42,013 bases of DNA, taken from the NCBI GenBank assembly GCA_044220535.1, contig JBGAQU010000012.1:1-42013 (forward strand), written 5' to 3'. Positions 33,010 to 41,881 of this stretch are shown here, one piece after another. The notes under the pieces are model-generated. The model was not told the origin of the DNA. It saw only the letters and a program-made list of their open reading frames with translations, and did not search any database. This DNA is from JBDHTS01 sp044220535 (GTDB taxonomy: Bacteria; Pseudomonadota; Alphaproteobacteria; Micavibrionales; Micavibrionaceae). The first letter of the stretch is position 1. The number at the start of each line of letters is the position of its first letter. The translations under genes and the position numbers were made by a program.

Positions 33010-33795
33010 ATGAGCACTGACGCCAAAATCGCGGCCTGGTACGGGCGGGATGATATGCTGGACAGCATCCTCCGGCGCATCGGCAAAAGCGCGGGCCTGA
33101 CCACGTCCGACCTCGCGCCGTATGATGAATTGCATATCGGCAGGCGGAAGGCGACGGTTCATCTTGTGAATACGCTTGGCTTCAAGGCGGGCATGTGCGT
33201 GCTGGATGCCGGGTCGGGGTTGGGCGGCGCGGCGCGTGTGACGGCGGAAACCACCGGCGCGTCCGTCACAGGTATCGACCTGACGCCGGAATTCACCGCA
33301 ACGGCCGGGTATTTGAGCGAGCTGAGCGGTTTCAGGGACCTGACCGCCTTCATCACCGGAAGCGTGCTTGAAATACCTTTTCCGGACGAATGGTTCGACG
33401 GTGGGTATACCATTCACGTTTCCATGAATATCCCGGACAAGGCCGCGTTTTACGGCGAAGTCGCGCGCGTCCTGAAACCGGGATCATTGTTCGGCCTGTA
33501 TGATGTAATGAAGAGCGAGCAGGGTGCGCTGACCTATCCTATGCCTTGGGCGGATAATGAAGACACGAGCTTCCCCGAAACGCCCGATACGGTCAGGCTG
33601 CTGCTGGAACGGGCGGGATTTGAGGTTATATCTGTGGAATCCAGGCACGACTTCGCGCTGGAACAGCTGCGGCGTATGTGGGAACAAAAACCGGACTCGT
33701 TGATACCCGGGTTTGCCGTGCGGGCTGAAAATCTTTACAACGCAGTCGAATCCGGATTGTGCAGCCCATGGCAGATGATCTGCCGCAAAACCTGA
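33010..33795 (+). CDS. Class I SAM-dependent methyltransferase
   Basis: This 261-residue protein has the SAM-binding glycine motif VLDAGSGLGGAARVTAE (about 59-75), an acidic second strand end (VTGIDLTPEF), and the motif-II/III stretch ITGSVLEIPFPDEWFDGGYT. VARVLKPGSLFGLYDVMKS is typical of the UbiE/sarcosine-dimethylglycine type methyltransferases. The start at 33010 follows TAGGGGA and gives MSTDAKIAAWYGRDDMLDSI; an in-frame ATG at 32986 is possible. The thiolase starts 13 nt downstream, so cotranscription is likely. The acceptor is unknown. Confidence 0.82.
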   Translation: MSTDAKIAAWYGRDDMLDSILRRIGKSAGLTTSDLAPYDELHIGRRKATVHLVNTLGFKAGMCVLDAGSGLGGAARVTAETTGASVTGIDLTPEFTATAGYLSELSGFRDLTAFITGSVLEIPFPDEWFDGGYTIHVSMNIPDKAAFYGEVARVLKPGSLFGLYDVMKSEQGALTYPMPWADNEDTSFPETPDTVRLLLERAGFEVISVESRHDFALEQLRRMWEQKPDSLIPGFAVRAENLYNAVESGLCSPWQMICRKT

Positions 33796-33808
33796 CAGAG
33801 GATATTTC

Positions 33809-34984
33809 ATGCCTATGACCGATCCTGTCGTTATCGTTGCCGCCGCCCGCACGCCGATCGGCGGATTGCTGGGCGACCTGTCCGGCCTCACCGCGCCGGA
33901 ACTGGGGGCTGCGGCGATCCAGGCTGTGTTCGAACGGTCAGGCGTAAAACCTGTCGATGCTGACGAAACCATCATGGGCTGCGTCCTGCCTGCGGGCCTG
34001 GGCCAGGCGCCCGCACGGCAGGCATCGCTCGCAGCAGGTATCCCCTCATCAACCGGCGCTGTGACCATTAACAAAATGTGCGGATCAGGCTTGAAAGCCG
34101 CGATGCTGGCGCATGACCAGATCCTGGCAGGATCGTCAAAAATCGTCGTCGCGGGCGGCATGGAAAGCATGAGCAACGCGCCATACCTGATTCCCAAAAT
34201 GCGTACCGGCGTGAAAATGGGCAATGCCATTCTGCTGGATCATATGATGCTGGACGGCCTGGAAGACGCGTATGACAAGGGCCAGGCGATGGGTGTGTTC
34301 GCCGAGCGTTGCGCAGGTCATTATAAATTTACACGGAAAGAACAGGATTCCTTCGCTCTGGAATCCCTGCGCAGGGCGCAGGCGGCGGATTTCAGCGCCG
34401 AGATTGTGCCGCTGACCGTGAAAGCGGGTAAGGAAACCAAAACAATATCCGCCGACGAACTGCCGCAGAAGGCCCGGCCCGAAAAAATCCCGACCCTGAA
34501 ACCGGCTTTCGTGAAAGATGGTACCGTCACCGCCGCCAATGCCAGTTCCATCTCCGACGGCGCCGCCGCGCTGCTGATGATGCGGCGCTCGGAAGCCGCC
34601 GCGCGTAAGTTGCCGGTCATTGCCACCATCATCGGCCATGCCACACACGCCCAGGACGCCGCCAAATTCGCGACCGCCCCCATCGGCGCGCTGCAGCGCC
34701 TGGCCGTAAAAACCGGATGGGCGTTAAAGGATGTCGACCTGTTCGAAATCAACGAAGCCTTTGCCGTCGTCCCCATGGCCGCCATGCGCGACCTCGATTT
34801 GCCGCACGATAAAGTGAACGTAAACGGTGGCGCTTGCGCTCTCGGTCATCCTATCGGTGCATCCGGTGCGCGAGTCCTGGTGACACTGCTGAACGCTCTG
34901 GCTCAGCGCAACCTGAAACGCGGTATCGCCACGTTGTGCATCGGCGGCGGCGAGGCGGTTGCGATGGCGGTGGAAAGAGCCTAA
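33809..34984 (+). CDS. Acetyl-CoA acetyltransferase (thiolase)
   Basis: The 391-residue thiolase has all catalytic elements: nucleophilic Cys in INKMCGSGLKAAML (about 91), the NEAFA box (DLFEINEAFAVVPMAAM), His in GGACALGHPIGASGARVLVT and the second Cys in LCIGGGEAVAMA. Start at 33809 with AGAGGA 6 nt upstream. It could thiolyse acetoacetyl-CoA, or 2-methylacetoacetyl-CoA from isoleucine to acetyl-CoA plus propionyl-CoA. The next gene, HSD10-like, supports the isoleucine role. The order thiolase, dehydrogenase and prpBC puts production and disposal of propionyl-CoA side by side. Confidence 0.92.
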   Translation: MPMTDPVVIVAAARTPIGGLLGDLSGLTAPELGAAAIQAVFERSGVKPVDADETIMGCVLPAGLGQAPARQASLAAGIPSSTGAVTINKMCGSGLKAAMLAHDQILAGSSKIVVAGGMESMSNAPYLIPKMRTGVKMGNAILLDHMMLDGLEDAYDKGQAMGVFAERCAGHYKFTRKEQDSFALESLRRAQAADFSAEIVPLTVKAGKETKTISADELPQKARPEKIPTLKPAFVKDGTVTAANASSISDGAAALLMMRRSEAAARKLPVIATIIGHATHAQDAAKFATAPIGALQRLAVKTGWALKDVDLFEINEAFAVVPMAAMRDLDLPHDKVNVNGGACALGHPIGASGARVLVTLLNALAQRNLKRGIATLCIGGGEAVAMAVERA

Positions 34985-35007
34985 TCTCGATTTAAGAAGG
35001 AATAAGC

Positions 35008-35760
35008 ATGCAAATCAAAAACCACACAGCCATCATCACCGGTGGCGGCAGCGGTATGGGGGCGGCGACAGCGCGCATATTGGCGCAGGCCGGGGCGAAA
35101 ATCGTGCTGTGGGACATGAATGCCGACGCGGCGCAGATTGTCGCCAAGGAAACAGGCGGCAAGGCCGTTCAATGCGACGTCACCAATGAGTCGAGCGTCA
35201 AGGCCGCGCTGGAACAATCCGGCGAACCGCGCGTCCTCATCAACTGCGCCGGCATCCTGATCGGCAAGCGCATCGTTGGTAAGGAAGGGCCGGCCGACCT
35301 CGAACACTTCCAGAAAGTCCTGAACGTCAATCTGACCGGCACATACAACACGATGCGCCTGGTCGCCGCAAAAATGGCGTCCCTGGACCCGGTGAACGAC
35401 GACGGCAGTCGCGGCGTCATCATCAACGCCGCCTCCATCGCCGCCTTCGAAGGCCAGATCGGGCAGGTGGCTTACAGTGCATCCAAAGGCGGCATCGTCG
35501 CCATGACACTACCCGCCGCGCGAGATTTATCGAAGCTCGGCATCCGCGTCATGGCCATCGCCCCCGGCGCGGTGCAGACGCCGATGATCGGCAATGTCTC
35601 GGAAGAATTGCAGGCGTCACTCGAAGCAGGCATTCCGCATCCTTCTCGCTTCGCAAGGCCGGATGAATTTGCAAAACTGGCACTGCATATCATCGACAAC
35701 GATTACCTGAACGGCACAGTCATTCGCCTGGATGGCGCAGCGCGTTTGGCGGCAAAGTAA
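35008..35760 (+). CDS. Short-chain dehydrogenase, HSD10-like (2-methyl-3-hydroxybutyryl-CoA dehydrogenase)
   Basis: The 250-residue Rossmann enzyme has TGGGSGMGAATARILA (cofactor binding), LWDMNADA, INCAGI, catalytic Ser in INAASIAAFEG and YSASKGG (Tyr-Lys). The AAFEGQIGQVAYSASKGGIV block and MTLPAARDLSKLGIRVMAIA-PG are close to the type-10 17beta-HSD group. That enzyme oxidises 2-methyl-3-hydroxybutyryl-CoA in isoleucine degradation using NAD. It starts 23 nt after the thiolase with AAGAAGGAA upstream. Its stop lies 2 nt from that of a convergent small gene. Confidence 0.87.
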   Translation: MQIKNHTAIITGGGSGMGAATARILAQAGAKIVLWDMNADAAQIVAKETGGKAVQCDVTNESSVKAALEQSGEPRVLINCAGILIGKRIVGKEGPADLEHFQKVLNVNLTGTYNTMRLVAAKMASLDPVNDDGSRGVIINAASIAAFEGQIGQVAYSASKGGIVAMTLPAARDLSKLGIRVMAIAPGAVQTPMIGNVSEELQASLEAGIPHPSRFARPDEFAKLALHIIDNDYLNGTVIRLDGAARLAAK

Positions 35761-35762
35761 CT

Positions 35763-36062
35763 TCAGGGCTGAGATACTTGAATATCTATCTGCCTGTTAT
35801 CGCTATGATGAAAAGTTACAGTAGGATCACAGGAAAAGCCTTTACCCTTAAAATCCTGAAAAGCTTGTTTCGCCAGAATAGCCAGCATCGGTTCATCCCT
35901 TATATTTTGGGAAAAACCGGCATTGATCGCATAATTATGAATGCCTAATGCGTTCTGGCAATCTTTTGTCAGGGTAAGTTCAATATTGCGCTGATCATTA
36001 GTACCATTAAAACTATCGTAAGCTTTGCAATTGAAAATCAATTTAATGGATTTGTTTGTCAT
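35763..36062 (-). CDS. Hypothetical small protein
   Basis: From ATG 36062 the frame encodes 99 residues (MTNKSIKLIFNCKAYDSFNG, later LTKDCQNALGIHNYAINAGF and a strand-like end VTFHHSDNRQIDIQVSQP). An earlier in-frame ATG at 36128 would add 22 less convincing residues. No signal peptide or known domain is recognised. Base composition is more AT-rich than the flanking catabolic genes, as for other small hypothetical genes here. It sits on the opposite strand between the HSD10-like gene and prpB. Confidence 0.5.
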   Translation of the reverse strand: MTNKSIKLIFNCKAYDSFNGTNDQRNIELTLTKDCQNALGIHNYAINAGFSQNIRDEPMLAILAKQAFQDFKGKGFSCDPTVTFHHSDNRQIDIQVSQP

Positions 36063-36141
36063 AGCCTTACTGATCCTGTTATTGAATGAGTTATTTAAAA
36101 AAATAGAGAATTGATTGATTAGTGTCAATATATCATACTTT

Positions 36142-36163
36142 ACAATGCAATAGAACGTATTGT
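36142..36163. promoter_or_regulatory. Candidate operator upstream of prpB
   Basis: ACAATGC and GTATTGT form a 7-bp arm pair with one mismatch around 8 nt (36142-36163), 36 nt before the prpB ATG. The position suits a repressor or activator of the prp genes. No regulator gene (prpR type) is seen in the window. Evidence is limited to symmetry and place. Confidence 0.25.
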
Positions 36164-36198
36164 CCTTTGTGAATAATAAGAAATAATAGGAAATATAA

Positions 36199-37068
36199 AT
36201 GACAACCCCCGGCCATAAATTTCACACCGCCATCGCCGCCGAAAAACCCCTCCAGATCCCTGGTGCCATCAACGCTTACAGCGCCATGCAGGTCGCACAG
36301 GCGGGATTTAAGGCGCTGTATCTGTCCGGCGGCGGTGTCGCTTATGCCTCGAACGGCCTGCCGGATCTCGGTATCACCGATTTACATGACGTTCTGGAAG
36401 AGGCGCGAAAGATCACGGCTGTCACGGACCTTCCACTGCTGGTCGATATCGATGTCGGCTGGGGCGGTGCGTTCAACATCGCCCGCACGATCAGGGAAAT
36501 GGAACGCGCAGGCGTCGCCGCCGTGCATATCGAGGATCAGATCGCCGCCAAACGCTGCGGCCATCGCCCGAACAAGGAACTGGTGTCCAAACAGGAAATG
36601 GGCGACCGCGTGAAGGCGGCGGTCGATGCGAAGACGGACAAGCAATTTGTCATCATGGCCCGTTCCGACGCGCTGGCCAATGAAGGCTTGGATGGCCTGA
36701 TCGACCGCTGTGCCTATTATGTGGAGCAGGGCGCGGATATGATCTTCGCCGAAGCGATGGTCGACCTGGCCGACTACAAAAAAATCAAGGACGCGGTCAA
36801 GGCGCCGCTGCTCGCCAACATCACCGAATTTGGCAAAACAGATTTATATACAACCGAACAATTGGCCAGCGTCGGCGTCGACATGGTGCTATACCCTTTA
36901 AGCGCTTTCCGCGCCATGGCGAAGGCTGCTGAAACCGTCTATGCCTCTATCCGCCGTGAAGGCACGCAAAAATCGGTTGTGCCTATGATGCAGACTCGGG
37001 ATGAATTGTATAAGACACTGGATTATTATAGCTACGAAGAAAAACTGGATAAACTGTTCGGGAAGTAA
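36199..37068 (+). CDS. prpB: Methylisocitrate lyase
   Basis: The 289-residue isocitrate-lyase-family enzyme cleaves 2-methylisocitrate to pyruvate and succinate, the last step of the methylcitrate cycle. The active-site loop KRCGHRPNKELVSKQEM (Cys about 118) is characteristic of PrpB. Metal-binding acids are in LLVDIDVGWGGAFNIARTI and HIEDQ. The substrate region LANITEFGKTDLYTTEQL and ALYLSGGGVA also fit. AGGAAA precedes the ATG. prpC follows after 10 nt. Confidence 0.94.
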   Translation: MTTPGHKFHTAIAAEKPLQIPGAINAYSAMQVAQAGFKALYLSGGGVAYASNGLPDLGITDLHDVLEEARKITAVTDLPLLVDIDVGWGGAFNIARTIREMERAGVAAVHIEDQIAAKRCGHRPNKELVSKQEMGDRVKAAVDAKTDKQFVIMARSDALANEGLDGLIDRCAYYVEQGADMIFAEAMVDLADYKKIKDAVKAPLLANITEFGKTDLYTTEQLASVGVDMVLYPLSAFRAMAKAAETVYASIRREGTQKSVVPMMQTRDELYKTLDYYSYEEKLDKLFGK

Positions 37069-37078
37069 TGGAGGATTT

Positions 37079-38215
37079 ATGTCAGCGCAAGCGGCAGTAG
37101 CGGTAAAAAAGAAAACGGGCGGCCTCGCCGGGATCGTCGCAGGGGAAACGGCTATATCCGCCGCGGGCGGTGCGCATAATCTGGAGTATCGCGGATATTC
37201 CATTTATGACCTCGCGGAGCACTGCGAGTTTGAGGAGATTGCCTATCTTCTGGTTTATGGCGATCTGCCGAATACAAAGCAGCTTTCGGATTATAAGGCC
37301 CGCCTGAAATCTTTCCGCGACCTGCCGGATGCACTGAAAACTGTTTTGGAACTGACGCCAAAGGATAGGCACCCGATGGATGTCATGCGGACGGCGACAT
37401 CCTTTTACGGCACTATCATGCCGGAAGGACCGGGGTTGGATCAGTATGAAGTGGCAGACAGGCTGCTGGCCGTTTACCCGGCCATTGCCGCCTATTGGTG
37501 GCATTTCACGCGCAACGGTAAACGCATTGCCTGCACATCCGATGCGGACTCAATCGCAGGCCACTTTCTGTCCCTGATGCATCAGAAAGCGCCATCCGCA
37601 TTGCATCTGAAAGCCATGAATGTATCTCTGATCCTGTACGCGGAGCATGAGTTCAACGCCTCCACCTTCACCGCCCGCGTCATCACTTCGACCATGGCCG
37701 ATACGTATTCGGCGGTTACGGGCGCCATCGGCGCATTGCGCGGCCCACTGCATGGCGGCGCCAATGAAGCGGCCATGGAATTGATCGAGAAATTCAAAAC
37801 GCCCGCCGATGCCGTCGCGGGCGTAAAAAAAATGATGGAGCAGAAACAACTGATCATGGGTTTCGGTCACCGCGTCTATACAGATGCCGACCCGCGCAAT
37901 ATCGTCATCAAGTCCTGGTCGAAAAAACTGGCAGATGAAGCAGGGAACACAACCCTGTACCCCGTATCCGAAGCCATCGAAAAATTGATGTGGGATGAAA
38001 AGCATTTGTTCCCTAATCTCGATTTCTACAGCGCGTCATCCTACCACTTCATGGGCATCCCGACGCCGCTCTTCACGCCTGTCTTTGTGATGTCCCGCAT
38101 CTCCGGTTGGGCTGCGCATATTTTCGAACAGCGCAAAAACAACAAACTGATCCGCCCGAACGCGGATTATACCGGGCCGGATGCGCGGGCGTTTGTTGCC
38201 TTGAAAGATCGGTAA
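37079..38215 (+). CDS. prpC: 2-Methylcitrate synthase
   Basis: The 378-residue citrate-synthase-family enzyme condenses propionyl-CoA and oxaloacetate. Catalytic residues are seen in EHEFNASTFTARVITSTMAD (His), GALRGPLHGGANEAAM (His) and IPTPLFTPVFVMSRISGWAA-H. The N-terminal GLAGIVAGETAISAAGG and EYRGYSIYDLAEH motifs favour methylcitrate synthase over the longer hexameric citrate synthase. ATG 37079 has GGAGG (37070-37074) upstream; the longer frame to 37001 overlaps prpB and is not used. Its stop abuts that of the convergent hybrid kinase. Confidence 0.92.
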   Translation: MSAQAAVAVKKKTGGLAGIVAGETAISAAGGAHNLEYRGYSIYDLAEHCEFEEIAYLLVYGDLPNTKQLSDYKARLKSFRDLPDALKTVLELTPKDRHPMDVMRTATSFYGTIMPEGPGLDQYEVADRLLAVYPAIAAYWWHFTRNGKRIACTSDADSIAGHFLSLMHQKAPSALHLKAMNVSLILYAEHEFNASTFTARVITSTMADTYSAVTGAIGALRGPLHGGANEAAMELIEKFKTPADAVAGVKKMMEQKQLIMGFGHRVYTDADPRNIVIKSWSKKLADEAGNTTLYPVSEAIEKLMWDEKHLFPNLDFYSASSYHFMGIPTPLFTPVFVMSRISGWAAHIFEQRKNNKLIRPNADYTGPDARAFVALKDR

Positions 38216-40309
38216 CTAGTGAACGGTCGTAGAATTACCGTGCAGCCGCTCCATCGCCGCTGACAGTTGCGACAGGGCTGCCTCCAGCGCTGAATCGTCC
38301 GTCCGCTCTGCCAGGCTTTCGACGTGGGATGCCGCGTTCATCAATTCATATTCACCGATCGTGCCACTGACGGATTTCAATTGATGGGACTGTGAACGAA
38401 TGTCCGTCCGGTTACGGATCGACCATGCTGTTTTGATGCCGGTACTGAGCTTCTGGATTTCATTACGCGCCGCATTGGCGAACTCCAGGGCGTATTTCTC
38501 ACCCATAATGGCTTTTAATTCATCCAGGGGGTTGTGCAAGGGGGCAGGTATGTGCGCCGCGCTTTCGAAACTTTTCAGATGGTATTGAATCTTGGCATGG
38601 AACATATCCGGTTGGATCGGTTTGGAAATGTAATCCCTGAATCCTGACTTTATATATTGTGCCTGTTGCATCGGTTGAGAATTCGCGGTCAGGGCAATAA
38701 TGGGAATGGATTGATAATGAACATTCAGGTCACGAATAGCGGACGCAGCCTCCATCCCGTTCATCACCGGCATTTCAATATCCATCAGGATCAGGTTATA
38801 GCGCGTATCTTTTGCCATCTGCAAAGCCTGCGCGCCGTCTTTCGCAACATCCGCCTTCAGGCCGATTTTTTGCAGGAATTTTTCCAGCACCAATTGATTG
38901 ATATCATTGTCGTCAGCGGCCAGTATACGTATACCTTGGTGATAGGCGACGGGCGCGGTATGGAGCGTTTTGTCCGTATCGTGCGCTATGGCCTCGATAC
39001 AGGGCAGTTCAAACCAGAACGTACTTCCTGCGCCATATTTGCTGGTCACGCCAATCTGCCCGTTCATCAATGTAATCAATTGACGCGATATGGACAGGCC
39101 CAGGCCCGTGCCACCATATTTTCGGGCCGTTGCGCCATCGGCCTGGGCAAAATCCTGAAACAGTTTTTTCTGTGTTGTTTCATCAATCCCAATCCCCGTG
39201 TCGGTAACCTCGATCCGTAACCGAGCCTGATCCGTTTCGACGACGAAGGCCGTAATCTTTACCGAACCCGTAGAGGTAAATTTGATGGCATTACTGATCA
39301 GGTTGATAATGACCTGCTGCAGCCTATGCGGATCGGCATGCAGATAAAGCGGTACACTGGTTCTTATATCCAGGTTCAAGGCCAGATTTTTTTCCTGTGC
39401 ACGGGATGTCATTAACGCCTGAATATCCTGGAGCAGGGCATGCAGGTTAAAATTGATACAATCGATATCAAACTTTCCAGCCTCTAGCTTTGACAGGTCC
39501 AGAACATCATTCAGTGTATTGATCAAAGTCTGGGAGCAATTCTCAATCACGCTCACGCATTTCATCTGTTCTGCATTCAACTGCATATCCTTCAGGCAAT
39601 GGATCATGCCGATCACACCATTCAGTGGTGTTCGGATTTCATGCGACATCACGGCCAGGAAAGACGATTTTGCCTGACCAACGATTTCCGCTTTTTTTGC
39701 GGCCTCTTCAAGTTCATAACGCTTGCGGATCAGCAAAAGCGCATTACGATTCATAATCCGCCCCGTGATCACCGACAACAGCACGACAGACGCCAGAACC
39801 GGCAGGACATAAATCACTTCGCTATGCGTCTTGTAATTAAGTGCGACCATGATCAGGGCAAACATAGCCTGAATGCCAATATCAAAAAAGAACAACGGCA
39901 TGTAGACGGAACTGAGCGTCATGCAGAAACTGATGGACGCCATAACCGCAAAATATCCGACCAGATGGTCGAAGAAAAATTCGGCGTTATAGGGGAAGAA
40001 GATCGCGCTTAGATAACAAACCGTACAGGCAATCTTGCATCCGCATATCCGTGCCATAAGGGATGGCGTGATCGGTGTTTTTTTGGCCAGAATATCCTTA
40101 TATAAATCTTTCTGATAAATCTGAAAAAACATGCCGATGGTAAAAAACGTGAAGATAAACAGGATATCGTTCTGGGACGGTTGCCCATACAACCCGTAAT
40201 AAGCAATCGCCAAGATAAGGAAAGCGATCAGCCGGTTCAAACCACCATAATAGTGGTTCTTTATATATGTGTAGAAAAGGTGCCGCTTGATGCGGTTGGA
40301 ATATTGCAT
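38216..40309 (-). CDS. Membrane hybrid histidine kinase with receiver and Hpt domains
   Basis: The 697-residue protein begins with about six membrane helices (roughly 26-185) and no large periplasmic domain. HisKA follows with the phospho-His in FLAVMSHEIRTPLNGVIGM (His223). The ATPase shows LISNAIKFT, DTGIGID and YGGTGLGLSISRQL. A receiver has ADDND and the phospho-Asp in LILMDIEMPVMNGM, with KPI. A C-terminal Hpt domain has HQLKSVSGTIGEYEL. The architecture is that of BarA/ArcB-type phosphorelay kinases. It lies on the opposite strand between prpC and prpD, splitting the prp set. It diverges from prpD. The partner regulator is not in the window. Confidence 0.92.
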   Translation of the reverse strand: MQYSNRIKRHLFYTYIKNHYYGGLNRLIAFLILAIAYYGLYGQPSQNDILFIFTFFTIGMFFQIYQKDLYKDILAKKTPITPSLMARICGCKIACTVCYLSAIFFPYNAEFFFDHLVGYFAVMASISFCMTLSSVYMPLFFFDIGIQAMFALIMVALNYKTHSEVIYVLPVLASVVLLSVITGRIMNRNALLLIRKRYELEEAAKKAEIVGQAKSSFLAVMSHEIRTPLNGVIGMIHCLKDMQLNAEQMKCVSVIENCSQTLINTLNDVLDLSKLEAGKFDIDCINFNLHALLQDIQALMTSRAQEKNLALNLDIRTSVPLYLHADPHRLQQVIINLISNAIKFTSTGSVKITAFVVETDQARLRIEVTDTGIGIDETTQKKLFQDFAQADGATARKYGGTGLGLSISRQLITLMNGQIGVTSKYGAGSTFWFELPCIEAIAHDTDKTLHTAPVAYHQGIRILAADDNDINQLVLEKFLQKIGLKADVAKDGAQALQMAKDTRYNLILMDIEMPVMNGMEAASAIRDLNVHYQSIPIIALTANSQPMQQAQYIKSGFRDYISKPIQPDMFHAKIQYHLKSFESAAHIPAPLHNPLDELKAIMGEKYALEFANAARNEIQKLSTGIKTAWSIRNRTDIRSQSHQLKSVSGTIGEYELMNAASHVESLAERTDDSALEAALSQLSAAMERLHGNSTTVH

Positions 40310-40457
40310 GTTTATCGCATAACCCTTTAAGCATCCAGCTTACCTAAAAAGTGTTAAATTTATCTTTTTGAGATATATAACAATCCGTTACAAGGGGTTT
40401 CACAGGCTCGTTTTTTCCGATAGGCTAAGCCGTCTGACAATTCAACAGGTTTATGCC

Positions 40458-41876
40458 ATGTCCTCTCATAACACCGACCTGAACAACCGTCCCGCGCCGG
40501 ATAAGGTGCTGACCGATATCGCCGATTACGTGGTGAATTATAAAGGCGCCAGCCAGGAAGCATACACCACAGCCCGTCACTGCTTGATGGACAGCCTGGC
40601 CTGCGGCCTTATGGCTTTGAAATTCCCGGCCTGCGTTAAAATGCTAGGGCCGATCGTTCCCGGTACTGTTGTGCCAAATGCCATTAATGTGCCGGGCACA
40701 TCTCATGCGCTTGATCCTGTCAAGGCAGCGTTCGATATCGGCTGCATGATCCGTTGGTTGGATTTTAACGATACCTGGCTGGCGGCGGAGTGGGGACATC
40801 CATCCGACAATCTCGGTGCGATTCTGGCCGTGGCGCAGACTGTGCCGGGCATGACCATGAAAGACGTGTTGTCCGCCATGATCAAGGCGCATGAAATCCA
40901 GGGTGTGCTCGCGCTGGAAAACAGTTTCAATCGCGTCGGCCTGGATCACGTGATCCTGGTAAAGGTCGCGTCCACGGCGGTTGCCATGTATATGATGGGC
41001 GGCACGCGCGACCAGATTATTGATGCGCTCAGTCATGCGTTTGTTGATGGCCAGTCCCTGCGTACCTATCGTCACGCGCCGAACGCAGGTCCTCGTAAAA
41101 GTTGGGCCGCGGGTGATGCGACCAGCCGTGCCGTGCGCCTCGCCATGATCGTGAAATCGGGAGAAATCGGCTATCCCGGCGCGTTGACCGCGCCAAAATG
41201 GGGATTCTACGACGTGTCATTCAAGGGCAATGAATTCAAGTTCCAGCGTCCCTATGGCAGCTATGTCATGGAACAGATCCTGTTCAAGATTTCTTATCCT
41301 GCCGAATTCCATTCGCAAACGGCGGTGGAATGCGCGGTAAAAATGCATCCATTGGTAGAGGATCGTTTGGACCAGATCGATCGCATCGAACTGACCACGC
41401 ATGAGGCCGCCATCCGCATCATCTCCAAAACCGGCCCGCTGCATAACCCGGCTGACCGCGATCATTGTCTGCAGTATATGGTCGCTGTTCCGCTCATCAA
41501 AGGCACGCTGGTGGCAGAGGATTATGAGGATGATGTGGCGCATGACCCGCGCATCGACGCCTTGCGCGGCAAAATGATGGTGACTGAGGAAAAGCGCTAT
41601 TCAAAAGACTACCTGGATCCCGATAAACGCAGCATCGCCAATGCCATCCAGATTTTCTTTAAAGACGGTACAAAAACAGACAGGATAGAGATTGAATACC
41701 CGATCGGCCACCGCCGCCGCCGTGCGGATGGAATTCCCGTTCTGGAGGCAAAGTTTGCAGCCGCACTGCATGCGCATTATAATGAGAAGCAGGCGAAATC
41801 CATTATCGCGATCTGTTCGGATCAGGCGGGGTTGGAAAAGATGAGCGTAAAGGATTTCATCAACGCCTGGATTTAA
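40458..41876 (+). CDS. prpD: 2-Methylcitrate dehydratase
   Basis: The 472-residue MmgE/PrpD-family enzyme dehydrates 2-methylcitrate to 2-methylaconitate. Family features are ARHCLMDSLACGLMALKFPA, RWLDFNDTWLAAEWGHPSDN, HEIQGVLALENSFNRVGLDH, AAGDATSRAVRLAMIVKSGE, YPAEFHSQTAVECAVKMHPL and the C-terminal YPIGHRRRRADGIPVLEAKF. The start at 40458 (MSSHNTDLNNRP) is preferred over the longer frame to 40368. The ribosome site is weak (ACAGG). An IS1595-like element begins 5 nt after the stop. No acnD or prpF is seen. Confidence 0.92.
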   Translation: MSSHNTDLNNRPAPDKVLTDIADYVVNYKGASQEAYTTARHCLMDSLACGLMALKFPACVKMLGPIVPGTVVPNAINVPGTSHALDPVKAAFDIGCMIRWLDFNDTWLAAEWGHPSDNLGAILAVAQTVPGMTMKDVLSAMIKAHEIQGVLALENSFNRVGLDHVILVKVASTAVAMYMMGGTRDQIIDALSHAFVDGQSLRTYRHAPNAGPRKSWAAGDATSRAVRLAMIVKSGEIGYPGALTAPKWGFYDVSFKGNEFKFQRPYGSYVMEQILFKISYPAEFHSQTAVECAVKMHPLVEDRLDQIDRIELTTHEAAIRIISKTGPLHNPADRDHCLQYMVAVPLIKGTLVAEDYEDDVAHDPRIDALRGKMMVTEEKRYSKDYLDPDKRSIANAIQIFFKDGTKTDRIEIEYPIGHRRRRADGIPVLEAKFAAALHAHYNEKQAKSIIAICSDQAGLEKMSVKDFINAWI

Positions 41877-41881
41877 TTTTT

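Noticed and set aside
36142..36163. Specific assignment of a known propionate regulator site upstream of prpB
   Set aside because: The dyad is short with a mismatch and no prpR or scfR-type gene is in the window, so only a low-confidence candidate operator is listed.
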